Source: a virus
Strand: one strand, 5' to 3'
IMG/VR virus record: IMGVR_UViG_3300019892_000002
Location: 1 to 31,723 of that record
Length of the DNA: 31,723 nucleotides
The position numbers were made by a program, and so were the translations under genes. How positions within the stretch are numbered: the first letter of the stretch is position 1; each line of letters opens with the position of its first letter. Positions 6,994 through 13,563 of the stretch are shown here, in pieces. The notes beneath the pieces are model-generated. The model had not been told where the DNA came from. It did no database searches and worked only from the letters and a program-made list of their open reading frames with translations.

Positions 6994-7566
6994 ATGAGTA
7001 GCAAATCATATCCACATCCAGAGAAATTTAAAACAGAATCGAAGCCAAAACAAGATGCAGATTCCTGCCGTATTGAGTATAGATTTAATCAATTACTTGG
7101 AAAGAACAGCGATGAATATGTATTCGTAGATTATGTTTTCGATAATCTGAATACAAATGTTGGTGGTACAGTTGGCACAATGATGAGGGCGGTTCCGACT
7201 GCTGAAGCTGAGAGAAGAGTACAGGTTTACAAACAATACCATACATCACCAATGTCCAACATATATGATGCAATCAACCCATCATTGTCATGGAAAGAAT
7301 GGATTAATGCTCGATTCCGTCGAGATGGATACGGTGTCATCTACGATAGAACATATGAATGGCAGTATGGTGATGTCGTTATCGAAAAGCTGTCTCAGGA
7401 AACACACATGGAGGAGAGCGATATTGCCTGTGTCGAATGTGTGAATGAATCTCGATTGACGCGATTTTTCGATGATGATAGTCGCCACACACTGGATACA
7501 GTCTACGATGTAGAGTTGCTGAAAGTCGCAAATCAAGCAGAACATAGCAGTCTTAGTAACTACTAA
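6994..7566 (+). CDS. hypothetical protein (190 aa)
   Basis: Start ATG 6994 (MSSKSYPHPE) is 4 nt past the module 9 hairpin; the upstream in-frame ATG at 6964 is within the acceptor stem. Mixed alpha/beta soluble protein rich in Tyr and Arg, with one Cys-x2-Cys pair (ACVEC) in the C-terminal third. Its TAA overlaps the next ATG (TAATG). No family recognised. Confidence 0.7.
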   Translation: MSSKSYPHPEKFKTESKPKQDADSCRIEYRFNQLLGKNSDEYVFVDYVFDNLNTNVGGTVGTMMRAVPTAEAERRVQVYKQYHTSPMSNIYDAINPSLSWKEWINARFRRDGYGVIYDRTYEWQYGDVVIEKLSQETHMEESDIACVECVNESRLTRFFDDDSRHTLDTVYDVELLKVANQAEHSSLSNY

Positions 7567-7676
7567 TGACTGATAAAAAACATAAACAGAGACATGGTGT
7601 AGCAAAGCTAGAAGGAGAGTTTGTCGGATTGAAGCTGTATGATGATGTGTACCAAGAGGTGAGAACAAATGATTGA
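7566..7676 (+). CDS. small basic-N-terminus protein (36 aa)
   Basis: ATG 7566 overlaps the previous stop as TAATG. The sequence runs MTDKKHKQRHG...VRTND. The K/H/R-rich N-terminus is unusual among the acidic proteins here. The next microprotein starts inside its end (ATG 7669). The chain of start-stop overlaps is the main support. Confidence 0.5.
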   Translation: MTDKKHKQRHGVAKLEGEFVGLKLYDDVYQEVRTND

Positions 7677-7752
7677 AACATGGTTTATGTTTTTCTTTGG
7701 AGCATGGCTTATGATGCTTCTAACTATACTTTTGGATTTATTATATGAGTGA
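7669..7752 (+). CDS. single-pass membrane microprotein (27 aa)
   Basis: ATG 7669 overlaps the preceding ORF. The 27 residues (MIETWFMFFFGAWLMMLL..) are nearly all hydrophobic, forming one membrane helix. Likely inserted in the cell membrane; role unknown. Too short for homology, supported by coupling to neighbours on both sides. Confidence 0.5.
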   Translation: MIETWFMFFFGAWLMMLLTILLDLLYE

Positions 7753-7757
7753 AAGAA

Positions 7758-7871
7758 ATGATTAATTACTTACTTGCTATCGTACTTAGTGTAGTTCTTA
7801 GTATAATTATCTTGTTTGTGTCATCAATAGTTTTTATCAACATTATTTTTAGCGTAGTTAGATTTCAATGA
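7758..7871 (+). CDS. single-pass membrane microprotein (37 aa)
   Basis: ATG 7758 opens a 37-residue, almost wholly hydrophobic chain (MINYLLAIVLSVVLSIIILF..) that would span the membrane once. Its stop forms an ATGA overlap with the next gene at 7868. It is the second tiny membrane protein in a row. Confidence 0.5.
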   Translation: MINYLLAIVLSVVLSIIILFVSSIVFINIIFSVVRFQ

Positions 7872-8176
7872 CTGAAACAAAAACAATCGTCACGACAGAG
7901 GAAGTTGAAATGGTTGAATGTAGTAGTTGTGGGCAAGAAATCAAGAAAGATGAGGCACATTGTTTCATGGTAAAAAATACAAAATATAAAGATGATTCTT
8001 CAGGACAAACAGAAGGATGGGCGTGTGAACATTGTGTCGAAAGACCAATTAGTTACCCTACAATTAAACTTAGCAAGTTTTTACTTGGAGAAGTAACCGA
8101 TAGTGTAAAAGCAATCTTTGCTCTTATGTTGTTGTCTTTTCTACTTGGTGTAGTAATTACACCTATATTTGTATAA
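7868..8176 (+). CDS. zinc-ribbon membrane-anchored protein (102 aa)
   Basis: The N-terminal half carries Cys-x2-Cys (CSSCGQ, residues 18-21) and a second pair ACEHC, forming a likely zinc ribbon. The C-terminus is a membrane helix (FALMLLSFLLGVVITPIFV), so the zinc domain is probably held on the inner face of the membrane. Translationally coupled (ATGA) to two membrane microproteins, suggesting they act together at the envelope. Function unknown. Confidence 0.7.
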   Translation: MTETKTIVTTEEVEMVECSSCGQEIKKDEAHCFMVKNTKYKDDSSGQTEGWACEHCVERPISYPTIKLSKFLLGEVTDSVKAIFALMLLSFLLGVVITPIFV

Positions 8177-8185
8177 TCATAGCTA

Positions 8186-8250
8186 ACATAGAGGAGTGGC
8201 GTAAGTAGGGTTCGAGTCCCTACTATGTTCTAGCTGGCATCTTACTGCTA
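8186..8250 (+). ncRNA. tRNA-like module 10 (TTCGAGT subtype)
   Basis: Acceptor ACATAG 8186-8191 / CTATGT 8223-8228. TGGCGTAAG D-like segment. T-arm TAGGG 8206-8210 / CCCTA 8218-8222, loop TTCGAGT. Hairpin TGGCA 8235-8239 / TGCTA 8246-8250. ATG 8257 follows after 6 nt. Confidence 0.87.
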
Positions 8251-8256
8251 CTCATT

Positions 8257-9195
8257 ATGAAACTTGATTACGACAAGCTGACATACGACGAAGCATTGGG
8301 TATTCTCACAGAAGAACACGGTTCAAAAACAATCTCAGCATGGAAAGAGCAGATAATTTCAGCGTCAGATGTCCTTTGGTATCTTGATGAGTATGAATTT
8401 ACAACACTTGAAGATGCAATTGCACTCCAAGGGTGGGACAAGCGACTTGGAAAAAGGATTCATAACGGACTGCTCAATTCAGGAGCCGACATTCAAGAGG
8501 CAACAGAATGTTATGACATTGCAGATGATGCTGAAAGATGCCCCGGTTGTGGGACAGAAATGTATCGGTTTGAACTTCCGAGTGTAGGACTTCATATGAC
8601 GGAGACTGAGTATGTGGATGAATATGGAGAATTAACAGGTGAAGATATAAAGTTTGTCGAACAACCATCAGGTATGTACTGGAACGCCGACAAACAAGAA
8701 GACCATGCACCTAATCTGTGTAATTGTTGTAGTGTTGATATGTTTCGGCGGGTTGATAGAAGGACTCAATCAACAGTTAGTATCTTTTATGGAGAAACAA
8801 ATGAATATACTAAATTCTCTATCGAAGACAACATTATCATGTGGCATATGTACTACGACCATGACATGACTGATTTGTATATGCTTCCCGGCGACCACAA
8901 TGACTTCCCTAAAGCTATGGCAAGGAATAATATCACAGAGTTCCTTGATGAACATGACTGGGTTGAAGTCTCATGGAGTGTGTATAAGGAAGAGTGTGAC
9001 TATGGAAGATTATACAATACTCGACGAGATTACAGAAATGTCGGGAAAGAATGGGCTGGAGCAGAAGAGCCTCATCCTGATATAGACTTCACATACATTG
9101 TTGATACATCATCATTTGGCAAGCCCTCATTCTATATGGCTGAAGAAAACAAAGCAGACTTCCTCCATGAGCTAGAACAGCAGATTAGTAAATAG
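8257..9195 (+). CDS. hypothetical zinc-binding protein (312 aa)
   Basis: Acidic protein with a central zinc-ribbon-like motif: CPGCG (Cys95, 98) and CNCC (Cys155, 157, 158). Residues 1-90 are helical and resemble a small DNA-binding or adaptor domain. The C-terminal half is Asp/Tyr-rich with no known motif. ATG 8257 is directly behind module 10. The stop codon TAG overlaps the first two bases of module 11, so module and gene are packed without spare sequence. Function unknown. Confidence 0.72.
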   Translation: MKLDYDKLTYDEALGILTEEHGSKTISAWKEQIISASDVLWYLDEYEFTTLEDAIALQGWDKRLGKRIHNGLLNSGADIQEATECYDIADDAERCPGCGTEMYRFELPSVGLHMTETEYVDEYGELTGEDIKFVEQPSGMYWNADKQEDHAPNLCNCCSVDMFRRVDRRTQSTVSIFYGETNEYTKFSIEDNIIMWHMYYDHDMTDLYMLPGDHNDFPKAMARNNITEFLDEHDWVEVSWSVYKEECDYGRLYNTRRDYRNVGKEWAGAEEPHPDIDFTYIVDTSSFGKPSFYMAEENKADFLHELEQQISK

Positions 9196-9259
9196 ATAGG
9201 TTTGGTAACATAGACAGGGTTCGATTCCCTGCTATCTTTTCGCTAGCATCGTACTGCTG
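9194..9259 (+). ncRNA. tRNA-like module 11
   Basis: Acceptor AGATAG 9194-9199 / CTATCT 9232-9237, a fourth acceptor sequence, perfectly paired. D-like TTTGGTAACATAG. T-arm CAGGG 9215-9219 / CCCTG 9227-9231, loop TTCGATT. Hairpin TAGCA 9244-9248 / TGCTG 9255-9259, where AGCA/TGCT replaces GGCA/TGCC. ATG 9266 is 6 nt later. Confidence 0.87.
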
Positions 9260-9265
9260 ATTACA

Positions 9266-9670
9266 ATGACAGATTTTGATGAAACCAAATTTCCACACCG
9301 ACCAAGCGAGTATGGATTCACCGACCACTTCAGTAATGATGTGGTTCATGCAAAAGAACAAATGCCGAAAGATAATATCCGCCATGTAACATGGGAGCGA
9401 ACATTCCACACAATCCGCCATGGGAAGTTGCAGAAGGCTGATGGCAACGCTGATGCAGAGTTTATGCGTCAGTACAAAGGTGTTCGTAACTTCGTGCTAG
9501 TCGGCTATGACAACCATCGTGATAAACCGATAGTTGTCACCGGCTGGATGATGGTTCATGACCCAAACCAAGCAATCAAATCAGGTCGCTGGAGTGAGCA
9601 GCAGCTACGAGACATAAACGAATTTAATAACGGCGAATCGCTTGAAGAAGATTTTGGGTATCCCCTCTGA
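9266..9670 (+). CDS. hypothetical protein (134 aa)
   Basis: Soluble mixed alpha/beta protein; the segment RHVTWERTFHTIRHGKLQ is basic in an otherwise acidic protein and could contact nucleic acid. ATG 9266 sits 6 nt after the module 11 hairpin. It directly precedes the helicase gene, 16 nt from the chosen helicase start. No family recognised. Confidence 0.68.
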   Translation: MTDFDETKFPHRPSEYGFTDHFSNDVVHAKEQMPKDNIRHVTWERTFHTIRHGKLQKADGNADAEFMRQYKGVRNFVLVGYDNHRDKPIVVTGWMMVHDPNQAIKSGRWSEQQLRDINEFNNGESLEEDFGYPL

Positions 9671-9686
9671 TAGAGGCAGTTTTTCA

Positions 9687-11486
9687 ATGAACTTACAAAC
9701 AGCAGAAGACGAACTAGATGTATCACTCGAAATAGAAGACTACCACGGTTCACAAGCAGGCTTTATTCCATTTCTTCGAGACGTTGCTGATGAGGTATTC
9801 GTTTTTGACGGCTACCGACAATATCAAGATGAAATTTTATACGAGGCAGTTGAAGAATTGTATCTAAACGGTACACAAAATATCATCATTGATGCACCGA
9901 CAGGCATTGGAAAAAGTCCAGTGAATGTCGCAATTGCTCGTGTTGGAACCTACCTCAATGAGCAATCACTTCCGATTCAGCAACATTTCGGTGTCAGTCT
10001 TGACCTCGATGAAGGAAATGGATTCTATTGCACACCTCAAAAGCAGCTTCGCAACCAGCTAGCTGAAGATGATGACCTGCAAGAGTATGTTGATATGCTC
10101 AAGAGCCGTTCAGATTATATCTGTGGTGAAACAGGCAGTCCATGTAATGACTGTCCAGTGTTGAGTGACCCTGATAGCTCTTGTATGCAAGAATCAGCTT
10201 GCACATACTGGGATGCAAAGATGGATGCAATAGAGTCTAACGCAGCAGTCCTTACATTTGCGATGCTTGTCGTGGATGATAACATTCCGAAGTCCGTAGA
10301 AACAGAGCATGGAGAAGAGCGTGTTGGCTTTGGTAACAGAGATGTTGTCATCGTTGATGAAGGACATGGTATCGAGAATCAAGCTGCAAGTCTCTTTGCT
10401 GGTTTTACAGTATCGCCATTCTCACTTCCAAACAGAGTGTTTGCCGATGCTGGTGACAATGTATCATGGGATGCAGAACGAATTGAAGATGTTAGCGGTC
10501 AGCTAATTGGAATCGCAAACCGAGCAGAAAAATATATTACAGAGAATGAAAACAATGAAAACCTTACTCGTGAAGTGAGACAGTGTGAGAACTTCCTTAC
10601 CAAGTACCAGTATATGAACACTGAGATTACGGAAGACCGTCCATGGGTTGTAAATATCGAGCAAGTACAAATTCCCGGTGACTCTGAAACAACAAAGAAG
10701 ATAGAGCTAAAACCCGTTCAGGTTGACCGCTTCCTCAATCGGTTTGTTTGGAATCGTGGCAACAAACGAGTTATCTCTTCAGCTACAATCCCATGGAGAG
10801 GGAGTATAGACAAATTCGCAAACCGGATTGGACTAAATGGTAGTACAAAAATGATTAGTAAACCGTCGCCGTTTCCACGAAAGCATCAACTCATTCATAC
10901 TAATACTGAAATTGGTGAGATGTCCGGTGATAGCGAGGATGAAAACTGGTTTGCTGCGTGTCGAAAAGTCGAAGAGATACAAAGCCATCATGAGGGAGAA
11001 AACGGACTCATTCATACAAATAGCTACGAACGAGCAGAGCGATTACAAGATTCAATCGGTGATGAATTGGTTATGGTTCATGACAGAGAATTAGATGCTT
11101 CGGTTCAGATTCGTAAGTGGCAAGAATCAGAGCAGCCAATCTTAGCATCACCAGCAATGACAGAAGGTGTTGACTTATACGATGATAGATGTCGCTGGCA
11201 AGCCATTCTGAAGGTTCCGTTCGGGATGATTGGTGATAGTCGGGTTAATTATCTCCTCAATGAGAAACACCAGTGGGGATGGTACTACGAGACAACAAGC
11301 AACCACCTACAACAAGCTGCTGGTCGAGCAGTCCGTGGACCAGATGATGCAGCGTCAATGTATATTCTTGATTCCAAATTCAGAAGTGTAATGCAACGAA
11401 CGAATCCACCTGAATGGTTCTTGAATACCATTACAGACGAAAAGCCCGACCATTGGGACAATCCTGAAGCTGCGCCGTGGAGATAG
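9687..11486 (+). CDS. XPD/DinG-type superfamily 2 helicase with iron-sulfur cluster
   Basis: 599 aa from ATG 9687 (an in-frame ATG at 9642 would overlap the previous gene by 29 nt). Walker A APTGIGKS (70-77), Walker B DEGH (224-227), and between them the cysteines expected for a 4Fe-4S cluster (Cys146, 153, 156, 166, 172 available). C-terminal motif VI region QQAAGRAVRGPDD. These are hallmarks of Rad3/XPD/DinG 5'-3' DNA helicases, whose usual length is 550-750 aa. Probable role: unwinding in viral replication or repair. The DEGH box rather than DEAH is a minor deviation. Confidence 0.93.
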   Translation: MNLQTAEDELDVSLEIEDYHGSQAGFIPFLRDVADEVFVFDGYRQYQDEILYEAVEELYLNGTQNIIIDAPTGIGKSPVNVAIARVGTYLNEQSLPIQQHFGVSLDLDEGNGFYCTPQKQLRNQLAEDDDLQEYVDMLKSRSDYICGETGSPCNDCPVLSDPDSSCMQESACTYWDAKMDAIESNAAVLTFAMLVVDDNIPKSVETEHGEERVGFGNRDVVIVDEGHGIENQAASLFAGFTVSPFSLPNRVFADAGDNVSWDAERIEDVSGQLIGIANRAEKYITENENNENLTREVRQCENFLTKYQYMNTEITEDRPWVVNIEQVQIPGDSETTKKIELKPVQVDRFLNRFVWNRGNKRVISSATIPWRGSIDKFANRIGLNGSTKMISKPSPFPRKHQLIHTNTEIGEMSGDSEDENWFAACRKVEEIQSHHEGENGLIHTNSYERAERLQDSIGDELVMVHDRELDASVQIRKWQESEQPILASPAMTEGVDLYDDRCRWQAILKVPFGMIGDSRVNYLLNEKHQWGWYYETTSNHLQQAAGRAVRGPDDAASMYILDSKFRSVMQRTNPPEWFLNTITDEKPDHWDNPEAAPWR

Positions 11487-11538
11487 AAGCAAAGAGTTTA
11501 ATTGTCATAAGCTAGTAACAACAGTACATCTGTTATCG

Positions 11539-11604
11539 GCATAGAGTGATGGCGACAGTGGGGTTCGAGTCCCCACTATGTTGTGGCTGGCATCCTTACT
11601 GCCA
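11539..11604 (+). ncRNA. tRNA-like module 12 (TTCGAGT subtype)
   Basis: Acceptor GCATAG 11539-11544 / CTATGT 11576-11581 (terminal G-T wobble). ATGGCGACA D-like segment. T-arm TGGGG 11559-11563 / CCCCA 11571-11575, loop TTCGAGT. Hairpin TGGCA 11588-11592 / TGCCA 11600-11604. ATG 11609 follows 4 nt later. Confidence 0.85.
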
Positions 11605-11608
11605 TATC

Positions 11609-11761
11609 ATGACTGATAAAACAATGAGTGAAACGTGTGAAGTTGATGGCTGTGAGAATCGCGCTCACACATTTATTGAGAAAGGAGATGATTCTATTGA
11701 AGGAATGTTATACTGTGAACAACACTTTCGAGAAATATTTTTTGGAGAGACAGATGAATGA
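11609..11761 (+). CDS. small zinc-finger protein, paralogue A (50 aa)
   Basis: From ATG 11609 (MTDKTMSETCEVDGCENR); a second start at 11624 would match the paralogue at 12132 exactly but lies farther from the module hairpin. Cys-x4-Cys followed by Cys-x2-His (YCEQH) forms a one-zinc finger. The next paralogue overlaps its end (ATGA at 11758). Probably a small adaptor or DNA/RNA-binding protein; function unknown. Confidence 0.7.
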   Translation: MTDKTMSETCEVDGCENRAHTFIEKGDDSIEGMLYCEQHFREIFFGETDE

Positions 11762-11916
11762 GTGAATGTATAGATGATGGTTGTAATAAGAACGGCTTTA
11801 TAGAGATAAGTATTGATGGTAGAATGTTATGTATCGACCATTTCAACGAGTGTATTGACATTTCATATTTAAACGAATCAGAAAACGAAAACCAAGAAGA
11901 GGAAAACAATGAGTGA
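11758..11916 (+). CDS. small zinc-finger protein, paralogue B (52 aa)
   Basis: Begins MSECIDDGCNKNGF with ATGA overlap to paralogue A. It has the same layout, Cys-x4-Cys then Cys-x2-His (LCIDH), plus a Glu/Asn-rich tail. Its end overlaps the membrane gene at 11909. Divergence from A and C suggests an old tandem duplication. Confidence 0.65.
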   Translation: MSECIDDGCNKNGFIEISIDGRMLCIDHFNECIDISYLNESENENQEEENNE

Positions 11917-12139
11917 AATTCCTATTGGAGGAGTTATCGTAACATCATTAATACTGTATCTCACAGTTGCAATATCGTTGAGTTTTGATATTATTACTGA
12001 TAGTAGACGAAACTACGGTGATACAGACTACATGATAATACTCCTCGCTAGTTTTGGATGGCTGCCAGCAATCATCATACAGTTATATATTAAGGGAATA
12101 CGAAGCGTAAAGAAGGTTAAATATTATAATAATGAGTGA
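11909..12139 (+). CDS. two-pass membrane protein (76 aa)
   Basis: ATG 11909 lies inside the end of the previous gene. Two hydrophobic helices (about 6-26 and 42-62) are separated by a polar loop (DSRRNYGDTD), with a basic C-terminus (RSVKKVKYYNNE). The positive end suggests a cytoplasmic C-terminus. Encoded between zinc-finger paralogues B and C. Function unknown. Confidence 0.65.
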   Translation: MSEIPIGGVIVTSLILYLTVAISLSFDIITDSRRNYGDTDYMIILLASFGWLPAIIIQLYIKGIRSVKKVKYYNNE

Positions 12140-12278
12140 AACTTGCGACGTTGATGGCTGTGAGAATGATGGTCGTACAATTTGCGAAGTAAAAGATGAT
12201 AATGGTGAAACAATTTTTGAAAAAGTATTGTGTCGTAAGCACATTGAAGAATTAGTCTTCGAAGAAACAAATCAATGA
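12132..12278 (+). CDS. small zinc-finger protein, paralogue C (48 aa)
   Basis: Begins MSETCDVDGCENDG, nearly identical at the N-terminus to paralogue A (MSETCEVDGCEN), then Cys-x2-His (LCRKH). It overlaps both neighbours (start within 11909-12139, stop overlapping ATG 12275), so it is one cistron in a coupled chain. Confidence 0.68.
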   Translation: MSETCDVDGCENDGRTICEVKDDNGETIFEKVLCRKHIEELVFEETNQ

Positions 12279-12556
12279 CAATTATCATCGAAAAGCCATA
12301 CGCGAAACACCTTACTCGAATAGCATATGAAGGCACACAGCTAGACCGCGTTCCAGAAGAGTATGAGTATAATCAAGACGTTTTGCATCAACATATTGAT
12401 AGTGTAAGAGCATTTGAAAAAGGCGACTCGTTACAGGTACTTATTCATGCAACATACGAAACACACAATGGCGGAGAAACGATTTCAGCAATTGTTGACT
12501 ACCGTATTTACAAAACAGGTAGTGCTGATACAATAATTGTGTATGACTTAGAGTAG
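12275..12556 (+). CDS. hypothetical protein (93 aa)
   Basis: Coupled to paralogue C by an ATGA overlap. Predicted beta-rich C-terminal half (SLQVLIHATYE, TISAIVDYRIYKT, DTIIVYDLE). No cysteines or membrane segment. Function unknown. Confidence 0.65.
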   Translation: MTIIIEKPYAKHLTRIAYEGTQLDRVPEEYEYNQDVLHQHIDSVRAFEKGDSLQVLIHATYETHNGGETISAIVDYRIYKTGSADTIIVYDLE

Positions 12557-12561
12557 TAAAG

Positions 12562-12567
12562 TTTATC
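12562..12567 (+). promoter_or_regulatory. TATA-like box TTTATC for gene at 12591 (leaderless)
   Basis: The box centre is 26.5 nt before ATG 12591, the spacing expected when archaeal transcription starts at the A of the ATG. The gene has no tRNA-like module, which fits an own leaderless promoter. Confidence 0.45.
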
Positions 12568-12590
12568 AAATAATAATACAACAAACCACT

Positions 12591-12839
12591 ATGAACAAAG
12601 AACAAGCAGCCAACATCGGTGTAAATCCAATCGAAATTGACGAACGAACAAACTTCCGTACTGATTCCCTCGATGAGTACCCCTCATTGTCAGCAGAAGG
12701 ATTGAAGTTCTGCTTTGGGTGTACTGCCAATCACGAGACACAGGGTTGCATCACTGCTGATAGAAAAAGCACAGGAAGCTCGTCGTACTTCTGTAAAGAG
12801 TGTGGTGGAATCACAGTCTTACAGATTCGAGACGAATAG
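12591..12839 (+). CDS. zinc-ribbon protein (82 aa)
   Basis: Cys41-x2-Cys44 and Cys68-x2-Cys71 (CFGC, CKEC) form a zinc ribbon in the second half, with Cys53 extra. The first 35 residues are acidic and polar. ATG 12591 is preceded by a 34-nt A/T-rich gap with a TATA-like box. Likely nucleic-acid or protein-binding; exact role unknown. Confidence 0.7.
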   Translation: MNKEQAANIGVNPIEIDERTNFRTDSLDEYPSLSAEGLKFCFGCTANHETQGCITADRKSTGSSSYFCKECGGITVLQIRDE

Positions 12840-12849
12840 AGAGAAATAG

Positions 12850-12918
12850 CACATAGCTTGGTAGCATAGTCGAGGGTTCGATTCCCTCCATGTGTTTTGG
12901 CTGGTAGCCTAACTACCA
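12850..12918 (+). ncRNA. tRNA-like module 13
   Basis: Acceptor CACAT 12850-12854 / ATGTG 12890-12894. CTTGGTAGCAT D-like segment. T-arm GAGGG 12872-12876 / CCCTC 12884-12888, loop TTCGATT. Hairpin TGGTAG 12902-12907 / CTACCA 12913-12918. ATG 12925 follows after 6 nt. Last copy of the left block. Confidence 0.86.
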
Positions 12919-12924
12919 ATTATT

Positions 12925-13092
12925 ATGCATACAGTTGAACTATCAGAAAAAGATGCAGCGATTATCAAAGATATACTCAGAGTCAACAAAGACTTGACTT
13001 CAGGTACACGCTCAATCTACTGGGATGAAGAAGATGCAGAAGAGATTGGCGAAACACTAGAAAGACTTGAGATGCAACTAGAAAATGAGTAG
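12925..13092 (+). CDS. small hypothetical protein (55 aa)
   Basis: Reads MHTVELSEKDAAIIKDILRV...LENE, a short helical acidic protein resembling many haloviral microproteins. ATG 12925 is 6 nt from the module 13 hairpin, and the stop overlaps ATG 13085 of the next gene by 8 nt. Position and coupling support it. Confidence 0.62.
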   Translation: MHTVELSEKDAAIIKDILRVNKDLTSGTRSIYWDEEDAEEIGETLERLEMQLENE

Positions 13093-13411
13093 TCAACCAT
13101 GGAAGGATTTCGACAGGCTTGAAGAGGTTCAACAAGAGTGCGATACACAGAAAGAAATGGCAGAAAAGCTTGGGTGTTCAGCAGCTACGGTATCAAATTG
13201 GCTTGGAAAGAAAGAAGAGAGCGAAGAGTTTGATAGATATTCCGACCCAACAAAATGCCACCTCCACGATGTCTGTGGCAACGAAACTCCCGGTGCTGGA
13301 AACACACTATGTACCGAGTGTCTTGATGTGCTTCGCTACTTTGAAGCAGATAGCATGAGCAGCATTGAAACAGTCGAAGAATTGTATGAGAAGTACGACG
13401 AAACACACTAA
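13085..13411 (+). CDS. HTH protein with zinc site (108 aa)
   Basis: Residues about 20-43 form a helix-turn-helix (TQKEMAEKLGCSAATVSNWL), typical of resolvase/Xre-like DNA binders. A downstream four-cysteine cluster (Cys58, 64, 76, 79) suggests a zinc finger. Probably a sequence-specific DNA-binding regulator of the virus. It overlaps the preceding small gene, and the next microgene starts 2 nt after its stop. Confidence 0.75.
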   Translation: MSSQPWKDFDRLEEVQQECDTQKEMAEKLGCSAATVSNWLGKKEESEEFDRYSDPTKCHLHDVCGNETPGAGNTLCTECLDVLRYFEADSMSSIETVEELYEKYDETH

Positions 13412-13413
13412 TT

Positions 13414-13533
13414 ATGAATGACTTAACTCTTGAAGAAATGACCCGTAGAGCCATCAAACAAATTGAGTCAAGTAAGGAAACAATTAGAAACGCAGACTCA
13501 AAAACAGATTTCAGGTCTAAATATAGCAGATAA
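13414..13533 (+). CDS. microprotein (39 aa)
   Basis: ATG 13414 opens 39 codons (MNDLTLEEMTRRAIKQIESS..), helical and weakly basic at the end. It is the last + strand gene before the convergent minus-strand pair. The 30-nt gap at 13534-13563 holds no clear terminator hairpin. Confidence 0.5.
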   Translation: MNDLTLEEMTRRAIKQIESSKETIRNADSKTDFRSKYSR

Positions 13534-13563
13534 AGAATTAGAATAGTATAGTTTAGAAATAGT

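Noticed and set aside
705-12918. Calling the TTCGATTCC elements ordinary tRNA genes
   Set aside because: They are only 39-45 nt, have no anticodon stem-loop and often mismatched inner acceptor pairs; they cannot decode.
705-12918. CRISPR array
   Set aside because: Repeats are irregularly spaced with whole genes between them, and stems covary instead of being identical.
13534-13563. Terminator between the convergent genes
   Set aside because: The 30-nt gap is A/T-rich but no convincing inverted repeat is present.
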